From the NCBI GenBank assembly GCA_929200255.1, contig CAKMYZ010000005.1, positions 1-64,000 on the forward strand: a DNA stretch of 64,000 nt, given 5' to 3'. Origin of the DNA: an uncultured Alphaproteobacteria bacterium. GTDB lineage: Bacteria; Pseudomonadota; Alphaproteobacteria; Rhodobacterales; Rhodobacteraceae. Both the position numbers and the translations under genes were made by a program. Of the stretch, positions 37,249-43,848 are shown piece after piece. The notes under the pieces were generated by a model. The model saw only the letters and a program-made list of their open reading frames with translations, searched no databases and was not told where the DNA came from. Position 1 is the stretch's first letter. Each line of letters begins with the position of its first letter.

Positions 37249-38442
37249 ATGAGAACAATTGTTTGTGCCATAATTGGATTGCTGATATTGGCGTCTCAAT
37301 CGCATGCTCAAAGCCTCGGGCAGGACCTTTTGCCACCTGGTGCCGGGTCTGACCCTGTTGGTTCATTGAGCTTCAGCGAGGAGCGGACCCCCAAACCTCA
37401 AGAAGAAGGTCTGGGTTTTTGGTTCGACATTTCACTTGGTCTTGCTCATCAGGGCAATGCTCACGCTCAACTGCACGTTGCGTCGGTATATTATGACCAA
37501 GTTTTTGACTTCGCTGAGGCGGCGAAATGGTTCAGAATGGCAGCAGAACAAGGTCTTCCCTTGGCTCAGTCAAGTTTGGCATCCATGTACTATTCCGGCG
37601 CCGGCGTGCAACATGACTGTCAGGAAGCTCGGAAGTGGTTTGGCCTGGCGGCTCAACAAGGCGACACTCATTCGCAACACAACCTCGCGACGATGTATCT
37701 CCTTGGTGAATGTGCCCCACTAGATCATATAGAAGCCCAAAGGTGGTTCCGTTTGTCCGCTGAAGGCGGTCTCGTGGGGTCGCAAATTGAACTCGCGACG
37801 ATGTATCTAAATGGTGCCAGAATTGCGCAAGATTACCATGAAGCAGAGATCTGGTTTCGTCGGGCAGCAGAACAAGGTGATCCTGAAGCCCAAAGAATGC
37901 TTGGTGAGATGTTTGCCGACGGCCTTGGGGTGGCGCAGGATGACGTGGAGGCGACGAGGTGGTTCAAACTGGCCGCGGATCAAGGTGATCCAAAGGCTCA
38001 GTATTTTCTTGGGTCCCCGCAAAGCAACGACGACGTCAGCGGAGAGCTGTCAATCAACCTCGTCGTTGAAACGGCCTACAACGCAGCAAAAGTTCCGAGT
38101 GTCGGCAATTTGCTTTTGCCAGACAGAGAGACCATCGGACGTTTCTATATTGTCGAACAGCAACCTGTGGTTTCCGCCGATGACATCGTGGACGCTCGGC
38201 CGGACTTTGCCCGCAATGGCCCTCCCGCAGTTTGGATTCTGTTGGATCCACTGGCTACTGAGCGATTTCGGCAAGTGACCTCGGACAATATAGGAAAGTC
38301 TTTGGCGATCGTCTTGAATGGTGAGGTAATTTCAGCTCCAATGATACAGTCGTCCATACCGAATGGAGAAATCTACATCACTGGCAACTTCACCGGAACG
38401 GAAGCAGCCAACTTGGCAAATGTTGTTCGCTTAGGAGAGTAG
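37249..38442 (+). CDS. Passenger gene: exported Sel1-repeat / SecD P1-head-like protein
   Basis: A 397-residue protein. A signal peptide (MRTIVCAIIGLLILASQSHA) leads to about six Sel1-type TPR repeats of ~36 residues (AEAAKWFRMAAEQGLPLAQS, CQEARKWFGLAAQQGDTHSQ, VEATRWFKLAADQGDPKAQY). The last ~125 residues resemble the periplasmic P1-head subdomain of SecD: ARNGPPAVWILLDPLATERF, then VTSDNIGKSLAIVLNGEVIS and IYITGNFTGTEAANLANVVR. It lies between tnpC and the right terminal repeat of the IS66 element. The combination is unusual and the function unknown. Codon composition appears more A/T-rich than the flanking chromosome. An upstream GTG at 37237 is an alternative start. Confidence 0.82.
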   Translation: MRTIVCAIIGLLILASQSHAQSLGQDLLPPGAGSDPVGSLSFSEERTPKPQEEGLGFWFDISLGLAHQGNAHAQLHVASVYYDQVFDFAEAAKWFRMAAEQGLPLAQSSLASMYYSGAGVQHDCQEARKWFGLAAQQGDTHSQHNLATMYLLGECAPLDHIEAQRWFRLSAEGGLVGSQIELATMYLNGARIAQDYHEAEIWFRRAAEQGDPEAQRMLGEMFADGLGVAQDDVEATRWFKLAADQGDPKAQYFLGSPQSNDDVSGELSINLVVETAYNAAKVPSVGNLLLPDRETIGRFYIVEQQPVVSADDIVDARPDFARNGPPAVWILLDPLATERFRQVTSDNIGKSLAIVLNGEVISAPMIQSSIPNGEIYITGNFTGTEAANLANVVRLGE

Positions 38443-38511
38443 TTTATGGAATCCAGAGTATGATTGGCCCCATCGGGGTCGATTTGGGTAAGGGACGAAA
38501 TCCCCCTTTAA

Positions 38512-38537
38512 GTAACCTTCTGGTCTGCCCACTCTGA
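38512..38537 (+). repeat. Extra IS66 left-end-like repeat inside the element
   Basis: Begins GTAACCTTCTGGTCTGCCCA and matches the true left repeat at 22 of 26 positions in the same orientation. It lies only 5 bp from the right terminal repeat, facing it, so 38512-38568 looks like a 57-bp internally deleted IS66 relative fused to the right end. Confidence 0.7.
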
Positions 38538-38542
38538 CGGTG

Positions 38543-38568
38543 TTTGAGCGGCCAGACCACACGGTTAC
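38543..38568 (-). repeat. IS66 right terminal inverted repeat
   Basis: On the minus strand it reads GTAACCGTGTGGTCTGGCCG from 38568, matching the left terminal repeat at 20 of 26 positions. It is followed by the 8-bp duplication CGCGGCCA. Confidence 0.88.
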
Positions 38569-38576
38569 CGCGGCCA
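38569..38576 (+). repeat. IS66 target-site duplication, right copy
   Basis: CGCGGCCA directly after the right terminal repeat, identical to 34789-34796. Confidence 0.9.
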
Positions 38577-38685
38577 GATCGACCAAAGCATTGGGGAGGC
38601 GCTTGTGGCCTGGCGCGACCGACGCGCGGCTGCTGGCACACTTAATGGCTATCAGACGTTTGCCCCGCTGATTGCAAGACGCTGA
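38569..38685 (+). pseudogene. Decayed small gene, 3' part beyond IS66
   Basis: When the element and one duplication are removed, the frame before the insertion (TKLMGARGQ) continues without a shift as IDQSIGEALVAWRDRRAAAG, then TLNGYQTFAPLIARR and a TGA at 38683-38685. This shows the two fragments belong to one former gene. The family is not recognised. Confidence 0.6.
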
Positions 38686-38730
38686 TCCGATTCATTTATC
38701 CAGAAATACCTTTGACCATCCTTGCAAAGC

Positions 38731-38758
38731 AAAACGCCGCCCCGGATGAGGGCGGCGT
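38731..38758 (-). terminator. Terminator of the ffh-rpmE operon
   Basis: On the minus strand, stem ACGCCGCCC / GGGCGGCGT (9 bp, 7-base loop) is followed by TTTTGCTTT. It lies ~40 bp after rpmE and marks the end of the long minus-strand operon. Confidence 0.85.
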
Positions 38759-38797
38759 CAGCAACATCGTAAGGTGGGTGAAACCCACCGCCCGTCA

Positions 38798-39019
38798 TTA
38801 AAAACCCAGACCGGCGTATTTGTTCTTGAACTTGGAGACACGGCCACCTGCGTCCATCAGACGGGTGGAACCACCGTTCCATGCAGGGTGCACGGATGGG
38901 TCAATATCCAGCGCCAGCGTGTCGCCTTCCTTGCCCCAAGTGGATTTCATTTGCACCACAGTGCCATCGGTCATTTTGACGTCGATGATGTGGTAGTCGG
39001 GATGCGTATCTTTTTTCAT
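38798..39019 (-). CDS. rpmE: 50S ribosomal protein L31
   Basis: A 73-residue ribosomal protein ([60 protein letters not shown]). It is the cysteine-free form, lacking the CxxC zinc site of the other L31 type, as is usual in alphaproteobacteria. It follows rplS by 11 bp and is followed by a terminator, being the last gene of the operon. The IS66 element lies 230 bp downstream and does not interrupt it. Confidence 0.95.
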   Translation of the reverse strand: MKKDTHPDYHIIDVKMTDGTVVQMKSTWGKEGDTLALDIDPSVHPAWNGGSTRLMDAGGRVSKFKNKYAGLGF

Positions 39020-39030
39020 GATGCCGATCC

Positions 39031-39414
39031 TTAGCTTGTGGCGCCCTTAGGCGCTTTGTAGTTGGTGACTTCTGCGATACGCGCGGACTTACCGCGACGT
39101 GACCGGAGATAATACAGCTTGGCGCGGCGCACACGACCGCGGCGCACCACGGTGATGCTGTCGATGTTGGTGGAATGCAGCGGGAAAACACGCTCTACAC
39201 CTTCGCCAAAGGAAATCTTGCGCACTGTGAAAGATCCGGCAATGCCTTTGCCGTTCTTGCGGGCGATGCACACGCCTTCGTAGTTTTGCACACGGCTGCG
39301 TGTGCCTTCGGTCACCTTGTAACCGACGCGGATGGTGTCACCCGCCTTAAAGTCGGGGATTGTGGCCCCAAGTGCGGCGACTTGTTCCGCTTCGAGTTGT
39401 GCGATCAGGTCCAT
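39031..39414 (-). CDS. rplS: 50S ribosomal protein L19
   Basis: A 127-residue ribosomal protein at the interface of the 30S and 50S subunits. The family core is clear: [60 protein letters not shown] and [20 protein letters not shown]. Its place after trmD matches the bacterial rpsP-rimM-trmD-rplS order, although an extra gene and a 254-bp gap intervene here. rpmE follows closely. Confidence 0.95.
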   Translation of the reverse strand: MDLIAQLEAEQVAALGATIPDFKAGDTIRVGYKVTEGTRSRVQNYEGVCIARKNGKGIAGSFTVRKISFGEGVERVFPLHSTNIDSITVVRRGRVRRAKLYYLRSRRGKSARIAEVTNYKAPKGATS

Positions 39415-39668
39415 CTGAAACGCTCCTTATGATGCTTGCGGTTATCCGCAATGTTTGTTTGCGTGGCTCAGAGCTCTGCGTCGTTACCGGGTCCAGTTGC
39501 CTGCCCGCCAGAGATGCGTCATCGTTCATTGTTGTGGCTGCCCGGCCTGTCCGGTGAGGGCGGCACTAACGCAAGTGCTCTCATGCTCCGGATGGTTCCA
39601 TAAACCAACGCCCGGAATCAGCTGCGCTGACCGGGAATGCCGCCGTATAGGCGCATGGGCGGTGTGGA

Positions 39669-40016
39669 TCAAGTGGTTTTGGGGCGTCTGACGGGGCGAT
39701 TGTTGGGTGTGATGTGGTCAAGCGCACCGTCGCCGTAGGATTTTGTGACCTCCGAAATCACAACGTGAAATCCGCCATACCATTTCTCGTATTGCTTTTT
39801 GGCTTCCAGATGCGATGGATGCGCTGAAAATGCCTTAAGGGCTACCTGATTGTCCCAATAGTAGATGGAATTTCGCGTTTTGCGGTCTTCGCTGAACCAG
39901 TTTTCTTTGCCCAAGAATCCGTCTGTTTCCTTGGCGGCTTGCGCAATCAGCCCATCCAACCGAAAGAATTCATCATCCAATTCGGTTTCAGTGAAAATGA
40001 AACTTGCTGTCAGCAT
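39669..40016 (-). CDS. Antibiotic-biosynthesis-monooxygenase-fold protein
   Basis: A 115-residue ferredoxin-like-fold protein: [80 protein letters not shown]. This alternating strand-helix pattern matches ABM/YgiN-like proteins of unknown physiological substrate. Its ATG overlaps the trmD stop by one base (TGATG), so it is translationally coupled. A longer in-frame start lies inside trmD and is rejected. Its presence between trmD and rplS is not canonical. Confidence 0.8.
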   Translation of the reverse strand: MLTASFIFTETELDDEFFRLDGLIAQAAKETDGFLGKENWFSEDRKTRNSIYYWDNQVALKAFSAHPSHLEAKKQYEKWYGGFHVVISEVTKSYGDGALDHITPNNRPVRRPKTT

Positions 40017-40816
40017 CAATCCTTCTCCTGCTTGGCCTTGTGGGCCATCCATAAATCAGGCCGCCGGCCCTGCGTGATCTTTTCCGACATCTCGTGTCGC
40101 CACGCGGTGATCTTGGCGTGGTTGCCAGACAGCAGAACCTCGGGGATCTTGTGCCCCTGCCATTCGGCGGGTTTGGTGTATTGCGGGTGCTCCAGAAGCC
40201 CGGCTGAAAAGCTTTCTTCAACTGCGCTGTCGGCATTGCCCAGCACGCCCGGCAGCAACCGCACTGTTGCGTCGATCATCGCCTGTGCTGCAATCTCGCC
40301 CCCGGTCATCACAAAGTCACCAAGGCTGACCTCTTGGATGCCGAAATGTTGCAACACCCGTTCATCCACGCCCTCAAACCGACCGCAGAGCATGGTGACC
40401 CCATCCATATGCGCCCAATTGCGTGCCATTGCCTGATTAAACCTTGGCCCGCGCGGCGACAGGTAAACCAAAGGGGCGGCCCCCTTGGTGCCTGCACGCG
40501 CCTCAACGATCGCTTTTTCCAATACGTCGGCCCGCAGCACCATACCCGCGCCGCCGCCCGCCGGGGTGTCATCAACATTGCGATGTTTGCCAATGCCATA
40601 GTCGCGCAGATCATAGGTTTGCAATTGCCACAACCCATCCTGCAACGCCTTACCGGTCAGACTTTCGCCCAGCACACCGGGAAAGGCCTGCGGGAACAGG
40701 GTCAGGATCTGGGCTGTCCAGGATCCGGCAATATCCGGGGTCTCTGTCATCAACTCACGCGGCTTCAGCGTGGGGCGGACAGCAATGCGCCCGGCGGATT
40801 TTGGGGACTTGTTCAA
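40016..40816 (-). CDS. trmD: tRNA (guanine37-N1)-methyltransferase
   Basis: A 266-residue SPOUT-family enzyme that methylates G37 next to the anticodon using S-adenosylmethionine. Motifs: [80 protein letters not shown] (the trefoil-knot SAM site). A 22-residue N-terminal extension ([20 protein letters not shown]) from a TTG overlapping the rimM stop resembles that of other roseobacters; the ATG at 40750 is the alternative start. Confidence 0.93.
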   Translation of the reverse strand: MNKSPKSAGRIAVRPTLKPRELMTETPDIAGSWTAQILTLFPQAFPGVLGESLTGKALQDGLWQLQTYDLRDYGIGKHRNVDDTPAGGGAGMVLRADVLEKAIVEARAGTKGAAPLVYLSPRGPRFNQAMARNWAHMDGVTMLCGRFEGVDERVLQHFGIQEVSLGDFVMTGGEIAAQAMIDATVRLLPGVLGNADSAVEESFSAGLLEHPQYTKPAEWQGHKIPEVLLSGNHAKITAWRHEMSEKITQGRRPDLWMAHKAKQEKD

Positions 40817-41316
40817 AACAACCCCTCTGGCGGGTCCGCAATAATGCGCCGGCTGGCCAGATCAACGGTTGGCACGGCGGCCTGCGTAAAGGGTAGCAAG
40901 ACTGTGTCGGATGCGCCCGGTACGGTGATTTCCAGCAAATCACCCGCGCCGTGGTCCATAACGTTCTTGACGGTGCCAAGGGTTGCCCCGCCGGTGTCCA
41001 GGACTGTGAGGCCGATCAGATCGGTGTAGTAATATTCATTATCCGGCAGTGACGGCATCACATCGCGCGGGGCGTATAGGTTCACGTTGCGTAGAGCGTC
41101 GGCATCTTCTTTGGTCACAATGCTATCAATGCGCGCGGTAAACCCGTTCTTGAGCTGGCCTGTCAACAGAACCTGGGCGAAGGCGCGCCCGTCTTCGGTA
41201 AAAAGCGGGGTATAATCTGCGATCGCCTGCGGGTCGGCGCAATAGGACTTCAGGCGCACTTCGCCCTGAACACCAAATGCGCCACCAATGGCACCCACGA
41301 TCACATGATCAATCAT
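40813..41316 (-). CDS. rimM: Ribosome maturation factor RimM
   Basis: A 167-residue 16S processing factor that binds S19 during 30S assembly. Typical sequence: [60 protein letters not shown] (PRC-barrel). The ATG at 41316 has GGAG eight bases upstream and overlaps the stop of the preceding 48-residue ORF by one base (TGATG). The stop overlaps the trmD TTG by 3 bases. Confidence 0.93.
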   Translation of the reverse strand: MIDHVIVGAIGGAFGVQGEVRLKSYCADPQAIADYTPLFTEDGRAFAQVLLTGQLKNGFTARIDSIVTKEDADALRNVNLYAPRDVMPSLPDNEYYYTDLIGLTVLDTGGATLGTVKNVMDHGAGDLLEITVPGASDTVLLPFTQAAVPTVDLASRRIIADPPEGLF

Positions 41317-41462
41317 CAGTCGAACTCCGGTCCCACGCAAATATTTTCAATCCATAGCCCGCCGCCGCCCTCGCAGATGCCCTGCTGGCCGTCGCGTTCA
41401 AACAACATGCCGGCCACAAAGGCGAACATCACCAGAATAAGCGTGCGTAACAAGCGAAACAT
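41316..41462 (-). CDS. 48-residue membrane protein between rpsP and rimM
   Basis: A short frame starting [20 protein letters not shown] (one membrane helix, residues ~3-21) followed by [20 protein letters not shown] and ICVGPEFD, with two cysteines that could form a disulfide on the periplasmic side. A GGGA box lies ~8 bases upstream, and its stop overlaps the rimM start (TGATG). Position inside a tightly packed ribosomal operon and the coupling argue that it is real. Function unknown. Confidence 0.65.
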   Translation of the reverse strand: MFRLLRTLILVMFAFVAGMLFERDGQQGICEGGGGLWIENICVGPEFD

Positions 41463-41525
41463 GCATTGATCCCAAATGGGAAATGGGCGTCACCCCGGCG
41501 CTGGGCCGGGGCAACCTTTGCAGAT

Positions 41526-41942
41526 TTACTCTTCTGCTGCGGCTTCTTCAGCCACGTCTTCTGCGGGTGCTTCTTCCGCAGGTGCGTTTGCAGCCTCTTC
41601 AGCAGCAGCGGCTTTGGCAGCCTTTTCTTCAGCACGTGCCTGAGCCGCCTTGCCCGGGGTACCCTTCTTGGGGTTGCTGCGGTCTTTCTTGGGCAGTTCG
41701 CCGGCAGCTTCCAGCATGCGCGATATACGGTCGGTTGGCTGTGCACCTTCCCCCAACCAGTATTTCACGCGCTCCATGTTCATTTTCACACGCTCTTCGC
41801 TGTCTTTTGGCAGCATCGGGTTATATGTGCCCAGCTTTTCGATAAAGCGGCCATCGCGTGGCATGCGGCTGTCGGCCGCCACGATTGCATAAAAAGGACG
41901 CTTCTTTGAGCCGCCACGGGCCAAACGGATTTTCATAGCCAT
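41526..41942 (-). CDS. rpsP: 30S ribosomal protein S16
   Basis: A 138-residue protein. The S16 core occupies residues ~1-80 ([53 protein letters not shown]). The remainder is an alanine/glutamate-rich low-complexity tail ([20 protein letters not shown]), longer than in gamma-proteobacterial S16 and typical of alphaproteobacteria. It is the first canonical gene of the rpsP-rimM-trmD-rplS block. Confidence 0.95.
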   Translation of the reverse strand: MAMKIRLARGGSKKRPFYAIVAADSRMPRDGRFIEKLGTYNPMLPKDSEERVKMNMERVKYWLGEGAQPTDRISRMLEAAGELPKKDRSNPKKGTPGKAAQARAEEKAAKAAAAEEAANAPAEEAPAEDVAEEAAAEE

Positions 41943-41982
41943 CAGATTTTCTCCTTAAAGATGGGGTCGAGGGCGTAGGCCC

Positions 41983-42279
41983 TCAGGATTGGTGTTGTTT
42001 GTGGTGTTGGATGACTTCCTGAATGATGAAATTCAGGAATTTCTTGGCAAATGCCGGGTCAAGATCGGCCCGGTTTGCAAGATCGGTAAGCCGCGCGATC
42101 TGCCTCTCTTCACGCGCAGGGTCAGAGGGGGGCAGGTCGTGTTCGGCCTTGAGTCGCCCAACAGCCTGCGTATGTTTGAACCGCTCGCCCAAGGTGTAGA
42201 CAAGGATGGCATCAAGCCGGTCGATGCTTTCACGATGATCTTTCAGGATATCAGCGGCGCGGATGGTGGCGTCGGTCAT
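41983..42279 (-). CDS. Chorismate mutase, AroQ type
   Basis: A 98-residue all-helical chorismate mutase (chorismate to prephenate). The first helix RESIDRLDAILVYTLGERFK and HTQAVGRLKAEHDLPPSDPA carry the Arg and Lys active-site residues, and ARLTDLANRADLDPAFAKKF with NFIIQEVIQHHK the third helix. Its start overlaps the third GNAT gene by 4 bp (ATGA). Its presence upstream of rpsP is a known alphaproteobacterial arrangement. Confidence 0.9.
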   Translation of the reverse strand: MTDATIRAADILKDHRESIDRLDAILVYTLGERFKHTQAVGRLKAEHDLPPSDPAREERQIARLTDLANRADLDPAFAKKFLNFIIQEVIQHHKQHQS

Positions 42280-42791
42280 GCGACATCTCCTTTTACGGTA
42301 TTTCTTGTGTGGCGGTAGACCAGCGTGCCATCGTCTTCGGGCGCTTTGGCGTCCGGGTCATGCACCGCGCCCAGCTTTTGCGCGACGCGGATCGAAGCGG
42401 CGTTGCCTTCGCCGATGTAGCTGACAATGCTGGGCAGGTCTGTCGTGGCAAAGCTGTGATCGATGATTGCGCGCCCGGCTTCCTCTGCCAGTCCTATGCC
42501 GGTGAAACCATCATAGATGAACCAGCCGCATTCGGGTTCGGGAAAATGCGGTGGATGCACGAGGCCGACACCACCGGCAAGCTTTCCGTTCATCTCAACG
42601 GCCAATGGGCCAAAGCCGTAAAGCGACCACGTGGCCACATCATTGGTAAACCATGTCCACGCCTGATCGCGGCCGATGGGGCCGTCCATATAGACAGCGC
42701 GGTCACTGGCCATGAAGGCGGCGTAGGTGTCGAAATCACAGCGCAGATAGGGGCGCAAGGTTAGGCGTTTGGTGTGCAGGGTCGGGATCAT
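42276..42791 (-). CDS. GNAT acetyltransferase, third of a tandem trio
   Basis: A 171-residue RimJ/RimL-type acetyltransferase starting MIPTLHTKRLTLRPYLRCDF. The acetyl-CoA region is GWFIYDGFTGIGLAEEAGRA, followed by IVSYIGEGNAASIRVAQKLG. It is 4-bp coupled (ATGA) to the GNAT gene before it and to chorismate mutase after it. The start MIPTLHT is shared with its upstream neighbour, pointing to tandem duplication. Substrate unknown. Confidence 0.88.
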   Translation of the reverse strand: MIPTLHTKRLTLRPYLRCDFDTYAAFMASDRAVYMDGPIGRDQAWTWFTNDVATWSLYGFGPLAVEMNGKLAGGVGLVHPPHFPEPECGWFIYDGFTGIGLAEEAGRAIIDHSFATTDLPSIVSYIGEGNAASIRVAQKLGAVHDPDAKAPEDDGTLVYRHTRNTVKGDVA

Positions 42792-43300
42792 ACGGACACC
42801 TCTGGTGCGGGATGTCGCCAGACATGAAGCGTGCCATAGGTTTCGTGCTGGAAGGGGGGGGCCTGCACGCACCCCATCCGTTTGGCGAGCGCTACTGATC
42901 GGGTGTTGTCAGGGTCGACTGCGCTGATTAGTGTGTCCCATCTAAGTGCGTCATAGGCATACTGCCGTGCCGCCACGGCGGCCTCATGTGCAATCCCACG
43001 TCCTTCGGCGTCGTCGAATAGGGACCATGCAAGTTCCGGCTCTGGCCATCCTTCGGGGAAATACAGCCCCACGATGCCCAACGGCGCATCACTTTTACGA
43101 TCAGCCACCATCCAGCGCCCGTACCCGCGCAAGACCCAATGACCAAGGATCGCCGACAGCTGGGTGAATGCCTGATCTCGTGTGAACGGTCCGCCAGTTG
43201 TGACCATTCGCGGCGAGGCACGAAATGCGGCGTAAGCCTCAAAATCGTCCCAACGCGGAGCGCGCAGCGTCAAGCGATCCGTATGCAAAGTAGGGATCAT
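42788..43300 (-). CDS. GNAT acetyltransferase, second of a tandem trio
   Basis: A 170-residue paralogue of its neighbours, starting MIPTLHTDRLTLRAPRWDDF. Motifs: GHWVLRGYGRWMVADRKSDA, LAWSLFDDAEGRGIAHEAAV and LISAVDPDNTRSVALAKRMG. It has the same N-acetyltransferase fold as the RimJ/RimL group that modifies N-termini of ribosomal proteins in E. coli, though substrate cannot be inferred. Overlaps both neighbours by 4 bp. Confidence 0.88.
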   Translation of the reverse strand: MIPTLHTDRLTLRAPRWDDFEAYAAFRASPRMVTTGGPFTRDQAFTQLSAILGHWVLRGYGRWMVADRKSDAPLGIVGLYFPEGWPEPELAWSLFDDAEGRGIAHEAAVAARQYAYDALRWDTLISAVDPDNTRSVALAKRMGCVQAPPFQHETYGTLHVWRHPAPEVSV

Positions 43301-43845
43301 GCAATCGCCCCTGCGGCTTGTCGCATCGCGCGCGTGTCGTCATGGGGCAGATGCCGGAACACGATGCAATTTTCACCATCCACAACATCACGGCGTTCCT
43401 CAACAGCGCCTAGCCGGGTCGCCAAGGCCAAAGATCGCGTGTTGCTGGGCGAGATTAGTGAAATCAGCGGCTCAAGCCCTAATGTGCCACCGGCCCATTC
43501 ACGTACCGCACAGGCGGCCTCAAACGCATAGGACCGCCCTTCGAAGCCATCAAACATATGCCACGCCAGCTCAGGCTGCGGCCATTCGATGTGGTGCAAC
43601 ACACCGACCCGACCTGCTGCAATACCCGTTCCACGCTCGGTGACCGTAAAGAAGCCATAGCCGTGCCACTGCCAATGCCCGATGCCTGCGATGAAGCCGC
43701 GCCACGCATCACGTTCCGTACCCGGACCACCCACAGCCTCCATCCGCTCAGATCGGGTGACCCATGCGGTAAAGGCCGCAAGGTCCCGTTTCTGAGGGCC
43801 GCGCAGCACAAGGCGCGCCGTTGTGAGGGTGGGTGCGGGTGTCAT
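43297..43845 (-). CDS. GNAT acetyltransferase, first of a tandem trio
   Basis: A 182-residue acetyltransferase starting MTPAPTLTTARLVLRGPQKR. Motifs: GHWQWHGYGFFTVTERGTGI, LAWHMFDGFEGRSYAFEAAC and LISLISPSNTRSLALATRLG (acetyl-CoA binding). It starts 3 bp after the ffh stop and overlaps the second GNAT gene by 4 bp. The alignment of GHW..GYG, ELAW..F and NTRS.ALA with its neighbour shows common descent. Confidence 0.88.
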   Translation of the reverse strand: MTPAPTLTTARLVLRGPQKRDLAAFTAWVTRSERMEAVGGPGTERDAWRGFIAGIGHWQWHGYGFFTVTERGTGIAAGRVGVLHHIEWPQPELAWHMFDGFEGRSYAFEAACAVREWAGGTLGLEPLISLISPSNTRSLALATRLGAVEERRDVVDGENCIVFRHLPHDDTRAMRQAAGAIA

Positions 43846-43848
43846 GGA

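Larger units (their letters stand above)
34797..38568 (+). mobile_element. IS66-family element with passenger gene
   Basis: A 3,772-bp element bounded by 26-bp imperfect terminal repeats (34797-34822 and 38543-38568 inverted; 20 of 26 bases match, both starting GTAACCGT) and a perfect 8-bp duplication CGCGGCCA. It carries tnpA, tnpB and tnpC in the normal order, then a 397-codon non-transposase gene before the right end. Typical IS66 elements are ~2.5 kb and end soon after tnpC, so the extra ~1.3 kb is cargo. Intact reading frames and a perfect duplication suggest a recent insertion. It splits a small decayed gene. Confidence 0.9.
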
